Of a stretch of 64,000 nucleotides of DNA, positions 25,543 through 33,109 are shown piece after piece. Position 1 is the stretch's first letter. Every line of letters begins with the position of its first letter. A program made the position numbers and the translations under genes. The notes under the pieces were generated by a model, which saw only the letters and a list, made by a program, of their open reading frames with translations, had not been told where the DNA came from and did no database searches. The stretch lies in the NCBI RefSeq assembly GCF_026427715.1, contig NZ_CP107558.1, positions 2,083,001 to 2,147,000 of the forward strand, given 5' to 3'. Origin of the DNA: Methylocystis sp. MJC1 (lineage in GTDB: Bacteria > Pseudomonadota > Alphaproteobacteria > Rhizobiales > Beijerinckiaceae).

Positions 25543-26094
25543 GGCGGCCCTCTTCTTGATCTGTTTGGGCCCGCGGAGCCTTTGCGTCCGTGACAATGTC
25601 GCTCAATCGCCTGGCGGTCGTCCCGCCTGCCTTTGGCCAGCGTCGCCTTCAGTTGACGAAGATGGCGTGGCCTTCGTTACGACGCCGCAGACGGCAATTT
25701 GAATTTTGTAGGGTTGACCACGGATGGCGCCCACCAATCTTCCCTCGCATGCTTGTCGGGAAAGCGCAGGCGAAAATGGCCCGTGTCCAGTTTTACAAAT
25801 TAGCCATTGGCGGTGGGGTTGGGCGCCTGGTGGGGAGTGTGTCCATACCGCCATTCCCCCATGAACAGGCGTTCATTTCATGGGCGCAGAAGGAGCTTCC
25901 TGACAGGCGCGCAAACCCCAATATCTGGGAATGGCCCGAAGCGGTTCGCGCTATTGACGAATCCGGGGCCGAGCTGTTCCGCTGGACAATCTGGAATCAA
26001 ATCCAAGCTGGGAAGCCGCTTACCAGTGCGGATCGAACCTAAGGCGAGAAGCGCCTTTACACATTTGTGAGGCGCCGGTCTCTCACCCAACGGT
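25543..26094. other. Intergenic region without a clear gene
   Basis: A 150-codon plus-strand frame (25590-26042) is open, but it has Arg-run filler and no SD. Only its last 60 codons (FISWAQKELPDRRANPNIWE onwards) look protein-like. I treat it as a possible decayed gene. Confidence 0.4.
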
Positions 26095-26316
26095 TCAGGA
26101 CGACGAGCGCCGCACCGTCTTGATCGCGGCCAGCGGTTGTCCCGAGCGCTCGGAGATCTCGCGATCCTGCTCTTCGAGGGCTGCGCGCGCGGGCGCGTCG
26201 CCGTCGAGCCCGCCAAGAATCTCCTTCGGAACGCGGCGATTGGAGCGTTGGGTGCCATCTTCGTAGATGACGTCGAAGAGCACGAATTCGCTCTTCGAAG
26301 CGGGTTTACGGGCCAT
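26095..26316 (-). CDS. Small conserved hypothetical protein
   Basis: The 73-residue basic protein reads MARKPASKSEFVLFDVIYED, then GTQRSNRRVP, then AALEEQDREISERSGQP. Similar short MARK...FVLFDV.YEDGT proteins recur in Rhizobiales, to my recollection. It has no signal peptide or membrane helix. It follows S21 on the same strand by about 70 bp. The function is unknown. Confidence 0.75.
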   Translation of the reverse strand: MARKPASKSEFVLFDVIYEDGTQRSNRRVPKEILGGLDGDAPARAALEEQDREISERSGQPLAAIKTVRRSSS

Positions 26317-26386
26317 GGTTAGACTCTCCTATGGTGGGAGGACGCTATCGATTAGCGGCCGGCCACGTCGCGTGGCCGGCATAGCA

Positions 26387-26710
26387 TCAATTGGACTGAG
26401 CTGCTGCAGCAGGCGCCGCAGGACGCGGCTTCGTGGGGCGGGCCTTGCTCTTTGGCATGGGCAAGAGCCCCTCGCGTTGCGCCTGCTTGCGCGCGAGCTT
26501 GCGGGCGCGGCGAATAGCTTCCGCCTTTTCGCGCGCGCGCTTCTCCGAGGGCTTTTCGTAGGCGCGGCGCAGTTTCATTTCCCGAAAGACGCCTTCGCGC
26601 TGCATCTTCTTCTTGAGCACACGAAGCGCCTGATCGACATTGTTGTCGCGAACCAGAACCTGCACGAGTTTTCCAATCTGAACAGAGGGATCGTCTCTTA
26701 GGTGAGACAT
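26387..26710 (-). CDS. rpsU: 30S ribosomal protein S21
   Basis: The 107-residue protein carries the S21 core [20 protein letters not shown], then [20 protein letters not shown] and [15 protein letters not shown]. The C-terminal Ala/Pro/Lys tail of about 30 residues is typical of alphaproteobacterial S21. It binds near the 3' end of 16S rRNA at the Shine-Dalgarno helix. The N-terminus is some 15 residues longer than E. coli S21, so the true start could be an internal codon near VQVLVRD. Confidence 0.93.
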   Translation of the reverse strand: MSHLRDDPSVQIGKLVQVLVRDNNVDQALRVLKKKMQREGVFREMKLRRAYEKPSEKRAREKAEAIRRARKLARKQAQREGLLPMPKSKARPTKPRPAAPAAAAQSN

Positions 26711-27152
26711 CTATGACGCGTCCCGATGCTCCGGCGTCGAAGCGAGAGCTGCGAGAACGCGGATATCAGGAAGATCTCAGGGTGGGGGACTTCACGTTCG
26801 ATCGACCGAACGCCCCTGTCCCCTCTCCTGTACGGTAATGCGCCAGTAAGCGCCAGTCGCTAACGCGCGAGCGCGGCAATGCAGCCTTGAACCCATTTTG
26901 GGCGGGCTGGGCCTATATTGCCGCGTTTTAGCGAAAGCGCAGGGAAGACCGCGGTTGCGCGAAGGATCAAAGCGTGCTCCAAAAGGGCTAAGCCTAAATG
27001 GCCTTAACCAGCATGCGGCTGCGCCGCAGTTTCCTGGTTTTCCTCGCCCCTGACGCTCTTGTCACCGTACGCTGACGGTGATTCGCCGCTATCCACGCAC
27101 GACAGAAGCGCCCTGTCGGCGTCGACTCTTAACTGTCCAGGCACCTCACGCA
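26711..27152. other. Long leader between rpsU and the DEAD-box helicase
   Basis: The 440-bp region contains no gene on either strand. It has local dyads, including GCTGCGCCGCAG at 27015-27026 and CACCGTACGCTGACGGTG at 27063-27080. It is probably the divergent promoter region plus a long 5' untranslated region of the helicase mRNA. A non-coding RNA cannot be excluded. Confidence 0.45.
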
Positions 27153-28886
27153 ATGACTTTCTTTGAAGCGAGCCCCGCGCTTGCCCGTGCGCTCGAAGAG
27201 CGCAACTACACCGCGGCCACGCCCGTTCAGGCCGCGGTCCTGGCGCAGGGCCACGTCGGCGATATGCTCGTTTCGGCGCAGACCGGCTCAGGCAAGACAG
27301 TCGCTTACGGATTGGCGATCGCGCCGACGATTCTCGGCGACACGGGGCAGATCGCCGACGCAAGCGCGCCCGTCGCGCTCATTGTTGCGCCGACCCGCGA
27401 GCTTGCGCTTCAGGTCGAGCGCGAACTCGGCTGGCTGTATCAATACGCGTCGGCGCGCATCGTCTCTTGCGTCGGGGGCATGGATGCGCGCCTCGAAAGA
27501 CGCAAACTGTCTGAGGGCGCCCATATCGTCGTCGGCACGCCGGGACGCCTGCGCGATCACATAGAGCGCGGCGGGTTGAAGGCGGCGATGCTCAAGGCTG
27601 TTGTCCTCGACGAAGCCGATGAAATGCTCGACCTCGGATTCCGCGAGGACCTCGAGTTCATACTGGAAGCGGCGCCGCGTGAGCGACGCACCTTGATGTT
27701 CTCGGCCACCATGCCGAAAGGCATCGCGGCGCTCGCCAGACGCTATCAGCGCGACGCGAAGCGGATCGACGTCGCCGCAGGTTCGCGGGGCCACGCAGAT
27801 ATCGAATACAGGGCGATTCGTGTGGCGCCGAACGAGACCGAATTCGTGACGGCCAATCTCCTGCGCTATTTCGAGGCGCCGACGGCGATCGTTTTTTGCA
27901 ATACGCGCGAGTCCGTGCGGCATTTGCACGCGACCTTGCTCGAACGCGGCTTCTCGGCGACGCTTTTGTCGGGCGAATTGAGCCAGCATGAGCGAAACCA
28001 CTCCATGCAGGCGCTACGCGACGGGCGGGCGCGCGTCTGCATCGCGACGGATGTGGCCGCTCGCGGCATCGACCTGCCGAATTTGGATCTGGTTATCCAC
28101 GCAGACCTTCCGCATGACGTCGAAGCCCTGCAACACCGTAGCGGGCGCACCGGCCGCGCCGGCCGCAAGGGCGTCAGCGCGCTGCTCATCCCCGCCTCGC
28201 GGCGCAGACGCGCCGAGCGGCTGCTGGCGGACGCGGGCGTGGGCGCGCATTGGAGCGGGCCGCCAACAGCCCAGGAAATCCGCGACTTGGACCAAAGCCG
28301 CATGCTGAAGGATCCGCTTCTGACGGAACCGCCCGCGGAAGAGGACTTTCGCGTGGCGGGCTTGCTTCTCGCCGAACGAACGCCGGAGCAGATCGGCGCG
28401 GCGCTGGTCCGACTCTACCGCTCCCGTCTTCCGTCGATCGAGGAGGTCGTGGATCCCGGGGAGGAACCCGCCCGCCGCGACACGCGCAAGCCGCGGCTCT
28501 CTGCCGCTCAGATGTGCGACGACGCTCGGAAACGCCCGCCTGCAGTCGGCCTGTCCGAACCCGGCGTGTGGTTCCGCCTCGATATCGGCCGCAAGAAGAA
28601 CGCCGATCCCAAATGGCTCTTGCCGATGCTCTGCCGAAAAGGCGACGTTGCAAGGCAGGATATCGGCGTCATTCGTATTTTCGACCATGAAACGAAAGTC
28701 GAAATCTCGTCGCGGGTCGCAGCGCAATTCGCCGCGAACATGCGCCGTCCTGGCGGCGACAACATCCGTGTCGAGCGATTGAGCGGGGGCTCGTCGGGGG
28801 GCAAGTCGCGCAATGACGCCAAGCCTCAAAGCCAAAAAGAACCCAAAAGCAGGGATCAAAAAAGAAGCCGGAACAAAACGCAGTGA
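27153..28886 (+). CDS. DEAD-box RNA helicase with DbpA-type RNA-binding domain
   Basis: The 577-residue protein has motif I QTGSGKT (about 43-49), motif II DEAD (about 152-155), motif III SAT (about 183) and motif VI HRSGRTGRAGRKG. A DbpA/CsdA-like RNA-binding domain lies near the C-terminus (about 468-545, from VWFRLDIGRKKNADPKWLLP). A Lys/Arg/Gln-rich tail follows. Such helicases remodel structured RNA in ribosome assembly and cold adaptation. The ATG at 27153 gives MTFFEASPALARAL, a normal Q-motif entry. A 440-bp gene-free leader precedes it. Confidence 0.95.
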   Translation: MTFFEASPALARALEERNYTAATPVQAAVLAQGHVGDMLVSAQTGSGKTVAYGLAIAPTILGDTGQIADASAPVALIVAPTRELALQVERELGWLYQYASARIVSCVGGMDARLERRKLSEGAHIVVGTPGRLRDHIERGGLKAAMLKAVVLDEADEMLDLGFREDLEFILEAAPRERRTLMFSATMPKGIAALARRYQRDAKRIDVAAGSRGHADIEYRAIRVAPNETEFVTANLLRYFEAPTAIVFCNTRESVRHLHATLLERGFSATLLSGELSQHERNHSMQALRDGRARVCIATDVAARGIDLPNLDLVIHADLPHDVEALQHRSGRTGRAGRKGVSALLIPASRRRRAERLLADAGVGAHWSGPPTAQEIRDLDQSRMLKDPLLTEPPAEEDFRVAGLLLAERTPEQIGAALVRLYRSRLPSIEEVVDPGEEPARRDTRKPRLSAAQMCDDARKRPPAVGLSEPGVWFRLDIGRKKNADPKWLLPMLCRKGDVARQDIGVIRIFDHETKVEISSRVAAQFAANMRRPGGDNIRVERLSGGSSGGKSRNDAKPQSQKEPKSRDQKRSRNKTQ

Positions 28887-29051
28887 TGGATTGGACCGAT
28901 AGAGAATCGGTGACCAGCCCTTGAGCATCTTTTATTAAGCAATCCGATTTCTTATCTTCAGCATTGGCCATAGTTGGCCTGGAACCGCCCGAACCCGATA
29001 AGATGCTACAGCGTCTTCCGGTTCGGGCTCGCGCATTAACAGGAGAAACGA

Positions 29052-29246
29052 GTGGCTAGAGTGACAAGCAAGCGGTCGTCTTATCTCTACGGCTTCAACG
29101 AGTATCGCCGTGGCGACGCGTATGTTTATCTCGGGGTTTCATTTGAGCGCGTCCGCAACGCCGCCAAGATGTATGGCTCTCGAAATAAAATGCGGTTCGA
29201 GATTACCGAGACAAAAAAGGGCGCTAGAGTTGAGCGCATCGCATAA
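29052..29246 (+). CDS. Small basic hypothetical protein
   Basis: The 64-residue protein starts at GTG with AGGAG six bases upstream. The sequence is basic and aromatic-rich (SSYLYGFNEYRRGDAYVYLG, then SFERVRNAAKMYGSRNKMRF). It looks like a compact nucleic-acid-binding or surface peptide, but no family is recognised. It lies 165 bp after the helicase gene. Confidence 0.65.
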   Translation: MARVTSKRSSYLYGFNEYRRGDAYVYLGVSFERVRNAAKMYGSRNKMRFEITETKKGARVERIA

Positions 29247-29415
29247 TCCTTTTTGTCGGTGAAGGCGGCGGTTCGAAAGAGTGTCGAAACCCCTCATCGG
29301 GCATCAGCTGAGTTGCTTCGAGGCAGCGGCGAGCAGGCGCGTTATCGGCAAACAATAGCGCGCCCTATATACGAGATCGCCGCCTGGCATGACGCACAGC
29401 TTCAGGGAGGGCGAG

Positions 29416-29673
29416 ATGCTGACATTCAAATCGCTGATCGTAAGTGGTTTGCTTATCGTCTCTTTGACGGCCAGCAGCTCCGCTGCCGAAAAATCTTCAG
29501 GTTTTTTGCAGAGCGGAGACCGCGCAACGCCGAACCATAGCCAGCGCCTGGAAGTGGCGCAGCAGTCCTGCTCGATCGAATGCAACGGTCATTTGTATAC
29601 TCAGTCTTGCGGCGAGCGCCAAGGCGCATGCAGCTGCAACTGCTACTCAGATCCTATTTGCGCCTGCCGATGA
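29416..29673 (+). CDS. Secreted cysteine-rich peptide (8 Cys)
   Basis: The 85-residue preprotein starts at 29416, with AGGGAGG before the ATG; an upstream ATG at 29389 is less likely. The signal peptide is MLTFKSLIVSGLLIVSLTAS, cleaved near SSA-AEK. The last 37 residues hold eight cysteines (SCSIECNGHLYTQSCG, then CSCNCYSDPICACR), so four disulfides or a metal cluster are possible. No homologue is recognised. It could be a metal-binding, defensin-like or bacteriocin-like peptide; no modification or export genes are adjacent. Confidence 0.68.
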   Translation: MLTFKSLIVSGLLIVSLTASSSAAEKSSGFLQSGDRATPNHSQRLEVAQQSCSIECNGHLYTQSCGERQGACSCNCYSDPICACR

Positions 29674-29762
29674 AGCGAGGCGAAGGGATTATCTCTTAGC
29701 GCGCTTCCGCTCGCGTGGAATCGTGCGAGCGATAAGCGTTCGCGCAAAATCAATCTATCGGA

Positions 29763-29805
29763 GCGCATTCTTGTCGCAAAAGTCTGCAACTTTTGCGGAA
29801 TGCGC
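29763..29805. terminator. Long hairpin after the PstS-like gene
   Basis: The inner stem is CGCAAAAGT / ACTTTTGCG (29775-29797), and the outer stem is GCGCATTC / GAATGCGC. It sits just past the stop of the minus-strand PstS-like gene and may end transcription there. Confidence 0.65.
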
Positions 29806-29806
29806 A

Positions 29807-30988
29807 CTAGGGACGCACGGCCCTGCGCAGGCGCGGCGAAGCCGCCGGCGGCGCGCTTTCTTCGAGCGCCCCCTCCGGCGAGGCGCTGGGCGCCGCGGGC
29901 GCGCCAGCAGAAGCGACGGCGCCCTCCCCGCTTTCGCTTGGGAAGATGCGCGCAAGCACGGCCTTGCCACGGTAGGCCACAGGCGCCGGCAAGGGCACAT
30001 AGCCCAGCTCGAGGGCCATCTTCTGGCCGTCGACCAGTATGAAATCAACGAAAGCGGAGACCGTCCTCAGCTGCTCCGCCGGATAGTCCCAATGCAAAAT
30101 CAGCCAGCTGTAGGAAACGATCGGATAGGCGCCGGGGCTCGAGGGATCGAGAATCGAGGCCTTCAGATTTCCCAGCCCCAGATAGGAAGATTGGTTGATC
30201 GCCGCGGCGCCGGCCTCTGGCGACGGCGCGACGAACTTGCCCTCTTTATTCTCCAGCGCGGCCACCGGAAGGCCGACACGCTTCGCATAGCCATATTCGA
30301 CGTAGCCGATGGCGCCTTCCCGGCGCTTCACGAGCGCAGCGACGCCTTCATTCCCCTTGGCGGCGGCGACGAACGCCGGCCAGGACGCCTTCTTGCCGAC
30401 GCCAATGCCGCTCTCGGCCCAGGAGGGGCTGATCGTGGCGATATGGCTGGTGAATGCGAAAGTGGTCCCGCTGGACTCTTCACGCGCGATCACGGCGATG
30501 TCGCGCGCCGGCAGACGAAGCTGAGGATTGGCGGCCACGATTCTGGGATCGTCCCAACGGCGGATTTTACCCTGGAAAATATCCGCGTAGACGTCTCGCG
30601 GCAGTTTCAGCTGGCCCGCCACGCCTGGCAGATTATAGGCGAGCGCCACCATGCCGGCGGTAACAGGAAACTGTGCGCCGACGCCGCCTGAGCGGTCTTC
30701 GCTGGTTGTCGGAACGGCGACGTCGCTTCCCGCGAAATCAACGACGCCGGCGGTAAAGCGCGCAATGCCCTCGCCCGAGCCCACTGGCTCGTAACGCAGC
30801 GTGACGCCGGCATGCTCTTTATGAAAGCGCTCGATCCAGGCCTTGTAGAGCGGCGCTGGGAAGGTCGCGCCGGCGCCGCGAAGCTCGACGGCCGCCGCTG
30901 TCGCCACAAAGCCAAACGCGCCAACCAGAAGTGCGCCGATTCCGAGCCCCGCGGCCTTTGCCGGAAGGACTCCAACACGAGACGTCAT
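29807..30988 (-). CDS. pstS: Phosphate ABC transporter substrate-binding protein (PstS-like)
   Basis: The 393-residue protein starts at MTSRVGVLPAKAAG with a signal peptide ending near ATAAA-VEL. The phosphate-binding pattern is clear: GAGATFPAPLYKAW (about 37-50), GSGEGIARF, DFAGSDVAV and REESSGTTFAFT. Unusually, the C-terminus has a 45-residue Ala/Pro/Ser/Glu-rich tail ending in an Arg-rich stretch (SPRLRRAVRP). No pstCAB genes are adjacent, so it may be a stand-alone paralogue. Phosphate specificity is family inference. Confidence 0.9.
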   Translation of the reverse strand: MTSRVGVLPAKAAGLGIGALLVGAFGFVATAAAVELRGAGATFPAPLYKAWIERFHKEHAGVTLRYEPVGSGEGIARFTAGVVDFAGSDVAVPTTSEDRSGGVGAQFPVTAGMVALAYNLPGVAGQLKLPRDVYADIFQGKIRRWDDPRIVAANPQLRLPARDIAVIAREESSGTTFAFTSHIATISPSWAESGIGVGKKASWPAFVAAAKGNEGVAALVKRREGAIGYVEYGYAKRVGLPVAALENKEGKFVAPSPEAGAAAINQSSYLGLGNLKASILDPSSPGAYPIVSYSWLILHWDYPAEQLRTVSAFVDFILVDGQKMALELGYVPLPAPVAYRGKAVLARIFPSESGEGAVASAGAPAAPSASPEGALEESAPPAASPRLRRAVRP

Positions 30989-31152
30989 GACAGTGCCCTG
31001 GGAGGTTGCAGCAAACGGGCCCCGATGCTGCGCGCAACGGAGCCCGACATAATTTTTCGCTGGCATCCTCGGGTAAAGTTATGACGCCTGTGAGACAGGA
31101 CCGGCGGTTATCATTCGGCGCATAGCTGTAGCCGCGCGCCGATCGGCCGCCC

Positions 31153-31428
31153 CTACTTGCCCATCATGACGGCCATCGCATCCTTGATATCCTCCAGGGT
31201 CACAAAGCCTTTGTGACCCTTGTCGATCTTGGTGAAGTTCGCGGAGACGCGCGGCATGCCGGCCTTGGCCTCCTCCGCCGTCAGCTTGCCGTCGCCATCC
31301 TTGTCGGCGGCGGCAAATTTGCTCTCCATCGCTGCGAGTTGCATGGCGGTCTGCGCCTGCGCGGCGCCCAGCCCGAAACAGATCATCGCTCCCGCGGCCA
31401 TCAACAGGCCGGCGCATCCTTTCCTCAT
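31153..31428 (-). CDS. Exported EF-hand protein
   Basis: The 91-residue protein has a signal peptide (MRKGCAGLLMAAGAMICFGL, cleaved near AQA-QTA). One canonical EF-hand loop, DKDGDGKLTAEE, lies at about 42-53. A second, degenerate loop is DKGHKGFVTLED (about 69-80), where the His/Lys positions weaken calcium binding. A periplasmic calcium-binding or structural role is likely. It lacks the Pro at loop position 2 that marks lanmodulin, so lanthanide binding is not indicated. Confidence 0.88.
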   Translation of the reverse strand: MRKGCAGLLMAAGAMICFGLGAAQAQTAMQLAAMESKFAAADKDGDGKLTAEEAKAGMPRVSANFTKIDKGHKGFVTLEDIKDAMAVMMGK

Positions 31429-31795
31429 TTCCTCGTTCCCTCCCTAGCCCGCTCATGGCTATGAACAGGTAACTGTCGCGCAGGGCCGTCCCCACGTCAA
31501 AGGGATGAGGTCGAGCTTTGATTCGCGCCTGAGAGCGCTTTTTAGCGGATGGAATCGCCGCGCTGGCGCGGGGGTCTTGGCCAGCGCCATTGGGCGCGTG
31601 ACCTGCTGCGTCTCGCAAAAAGCAAGAAAATCCAAGGCGAAAAGAATTTTCCGGGGCGAGACGGCAGGGCCCAAGATGGTTTTCGGACTTGTTGAGAAAG
31701 TCTCAGAATTGCTACGATCCGCCAATACACGTATCTGGATGCTGCTTAACACGCCGTAGCAGAGCACACCGATATTTTGGGGAGGAACGCATCGA
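31429..31795. other. Intergenic region without a clear gene
   Basis: Short open frames on both strands lack SD sequences and family resemblance. The last 150 bp are AT-richer and end in GGGGAGG before the ATG at 31796, so the promoter of that gene is likely here. Confidence 0.4.
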
Positions 31796-32296
31796 ATGGC
31801 GCGTGTTTTATCGACCATTGTGACGGCTCTCGTCGCAGGCGCGATCGGCTTCGGCCTCGGCGTCTATGCGGCGCCGAGCGAGGGCGTCGCCTCTCTCAGG
31901 GCGGCGATCGAAAAATTGACGGCGCCGAAGAGCGGAGAAGCGCCGGCTGAAGCGCCTGCGGAGCCCGCCTCAGGGGCTGAGCAAGCGCCGAAGGAGCCGG
32001 ACGTTTCCGCCGCCCCGGCGGCCGACCCCGTCCCCGCCGAGACGCCCGCAGCCGCCGAGGCGCCCGCGCAGTTGGAGCCGCAGCCCGCTCCCGCCGCGGC
32101 CGAGACTCCGGCTCCCGAGCCCGTCGCCGCGCCGCTCCCGAGCGAGCCTGCCGCCGCTGCGACGCCTGCCGCGGCGGAAGCCGCCGCTCCTAAAGCCGAC
32201 GCGAAACCGAAACCCAAGGCGAAGCCCAAGCCCAAGCCGAAGGCCAAGCCAAAGGCTCCCGACGCGCCGGCCGAAGAGCCTGCTCCGCAGCAATAA
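31796..32296 (+). CDS. Ala/Pro/Lys-rich membrane-anchored protein
   Basis: The 166-residue protein has an N-terminal hydrophobic anchor or signal (ARVLSTIVTALVAGAIGFGL). A long low-complexity Ala/Pro/Glu segment follows (about 45-135). The tail is built on Pro-Lys-Ala-Lys repeats (KPKPKAKPKPKPKAKPKAPD). The layout resembles periplasm-spanning, TonB-like or histone-like tails, but no TonB C-domain is present. A strong terminator follows. Function unknown. Confidence 0.72.
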   Translation: MARVLSTIVTALVAGAIGFGLGVYAAPSEGVASLRAAIEKLTAPKSGEAPAEAPAEPASGAEQAPKEPDVSAAPAADPVPAETPAAAEAPAQLEPQPAPAAAETPAPEPVAAPLPSEPAAAATPAAAEAAAPKADAKPKPKAKPKPKPKAKPKAPDAPAEEPAPQQ

Positions 32297-32311
32297 AAAG
32301 CTCAATATTTT

Positions 32312-32339
32312 CGGCCGGCGCTCAGCGCCGGCCGTTTTT
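32312..32339 (+). terminator. Rho-independent terminator
   Basis: A 10-bp stem CGGCCGGCGC / GCGCCGGCCG with a 3-base loop is followed by TTTTT, 15 bp after the Ala/Pro-rich gene. Confidence 0.9.
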
Positions 32340-32563
32340 GTCAAGCTTGCCAAAAGCGGCTTTACCCGCGCGCAGCTTACGCGGCCGTGCGAAGCTTTGG
32401 CGACCAGCGCGTGACGTTCTTTTCATCGAACGATCATCGCAGCTCCACAAAATCCTCATCGCACTCTCACATGACGGCGCTAGCAATCTGGCGATGCGGC
32501 GCGGCTGAGCGCGCTTTCCGGTCGTCCGAGAAACCGCGCCATTCCAACAGTCCGGGGGATGTC

Positions 32564-32764
32564 ATGTCGAATGAGACGGTGCGGAACGCCGGCGCGGATA
32601 CGGCGGAAAAGAAAGAAAGCTATACCGGCAAGATCGCTGGCGGCCTGCTCGGCGCCGTGATTGGCGGCGCGATCGGCGCCATCTTGCTCGGAAATTACGC
32701 CATCCTCCCGATCGCCGTCATGGTCGGCGTCGTCGGCGTGGGACTTGGCTCGGTCTTCGACTGA
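32564..32764 (+). CDS. Small glycine-zipper membrane protein
   Basis: The 66-residue protein has GGGGGA before its ATG. Two adjacent hydrophobic segments follow: KIAGGLLGAVIGGAIGAILL (about 23-42) and AILPIAVMVGVVGVGLG (about 46-62). The GxxxG-type spacing is typical of glycine-zipper envelope proteins. No further assignment is possible. Confidence 0.7.
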   Translation: MSNETVRNAGADTAEKKESYTGKIAGGLLGAVIGGAIGAILLGNYAILPIAVMVGVVGVGLGSVFD

Positions 32765-33109
32765 GACAGTCGAAGGGTGTTTTTAGAGCGTGAGCATTTG
32801 AGCGCGTATTGCTCGAAAAATAACTTATCGTTTTTCGGCGCGTAATCGCCTACTTGAGGCCTCGCTCCCGCGGCGGGGCCTTTTTTATCGGCATGGACCA
32901 CGAGCCTTCAGGCTCGTCTCACTGCACACCTGAAACGAGTGTCTTGTCTGCCGCGTCCAGGGCGCAAGGCCCGCAAGCGCGGCGATTTCGCGACGGTCGA
33001 GCGTTCGAGCTCCGGTAGTTCGGCGATCAGAGTGCGCGCGCTATCTGCTACCCGATGTCGGCAAGCTCCTTTTCGAGCGCCGCGCCGCGGACATGGCTAT
33101 ACTCCTGAT
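32765..33109. other. Intergenic region with a terminator
   Basis: Apart from the terminator at 32858-32886 I see nothing that codes. The rest upstream of xseA probably holds its promoter. Confidence 0.45.
32858..32886 (+). terminator. Rho-independent terminator
   Basis: GGCCTCGC and GCGGGGCC pair around a short GC-rich loop, followed by TTTTTT (32881-32886). It is about 95 bp after the glycine-zipper gene. Confidence 0.8.

Noticed and set aside
25590..26042. 150-codon plus-strand frame
   Set aside because: No Shine-Dalgarno, an Arg-run middle, and only a short protein-like end. Kept as a possible decayed gene, not called.
31153..31428. Lanmodulin-like lanthanide-binding protein
   Set aside because: Only one good EF-hand loop, and it lacks the diagnostic Pro at position 2; a generic EF-hand protein is the better call.
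31505..31759. 84-codon plus-strand frame
   Set aside because: No ribosome binding site or recognisable composition; it lies in a probable promoter region.
31864..32247. Ala/Gly-rich minus-strand frame opposite the Ala/Pro/Lys-rich gene
   Set aside because: Low-complexity antisense shadow of a repetitive gene.
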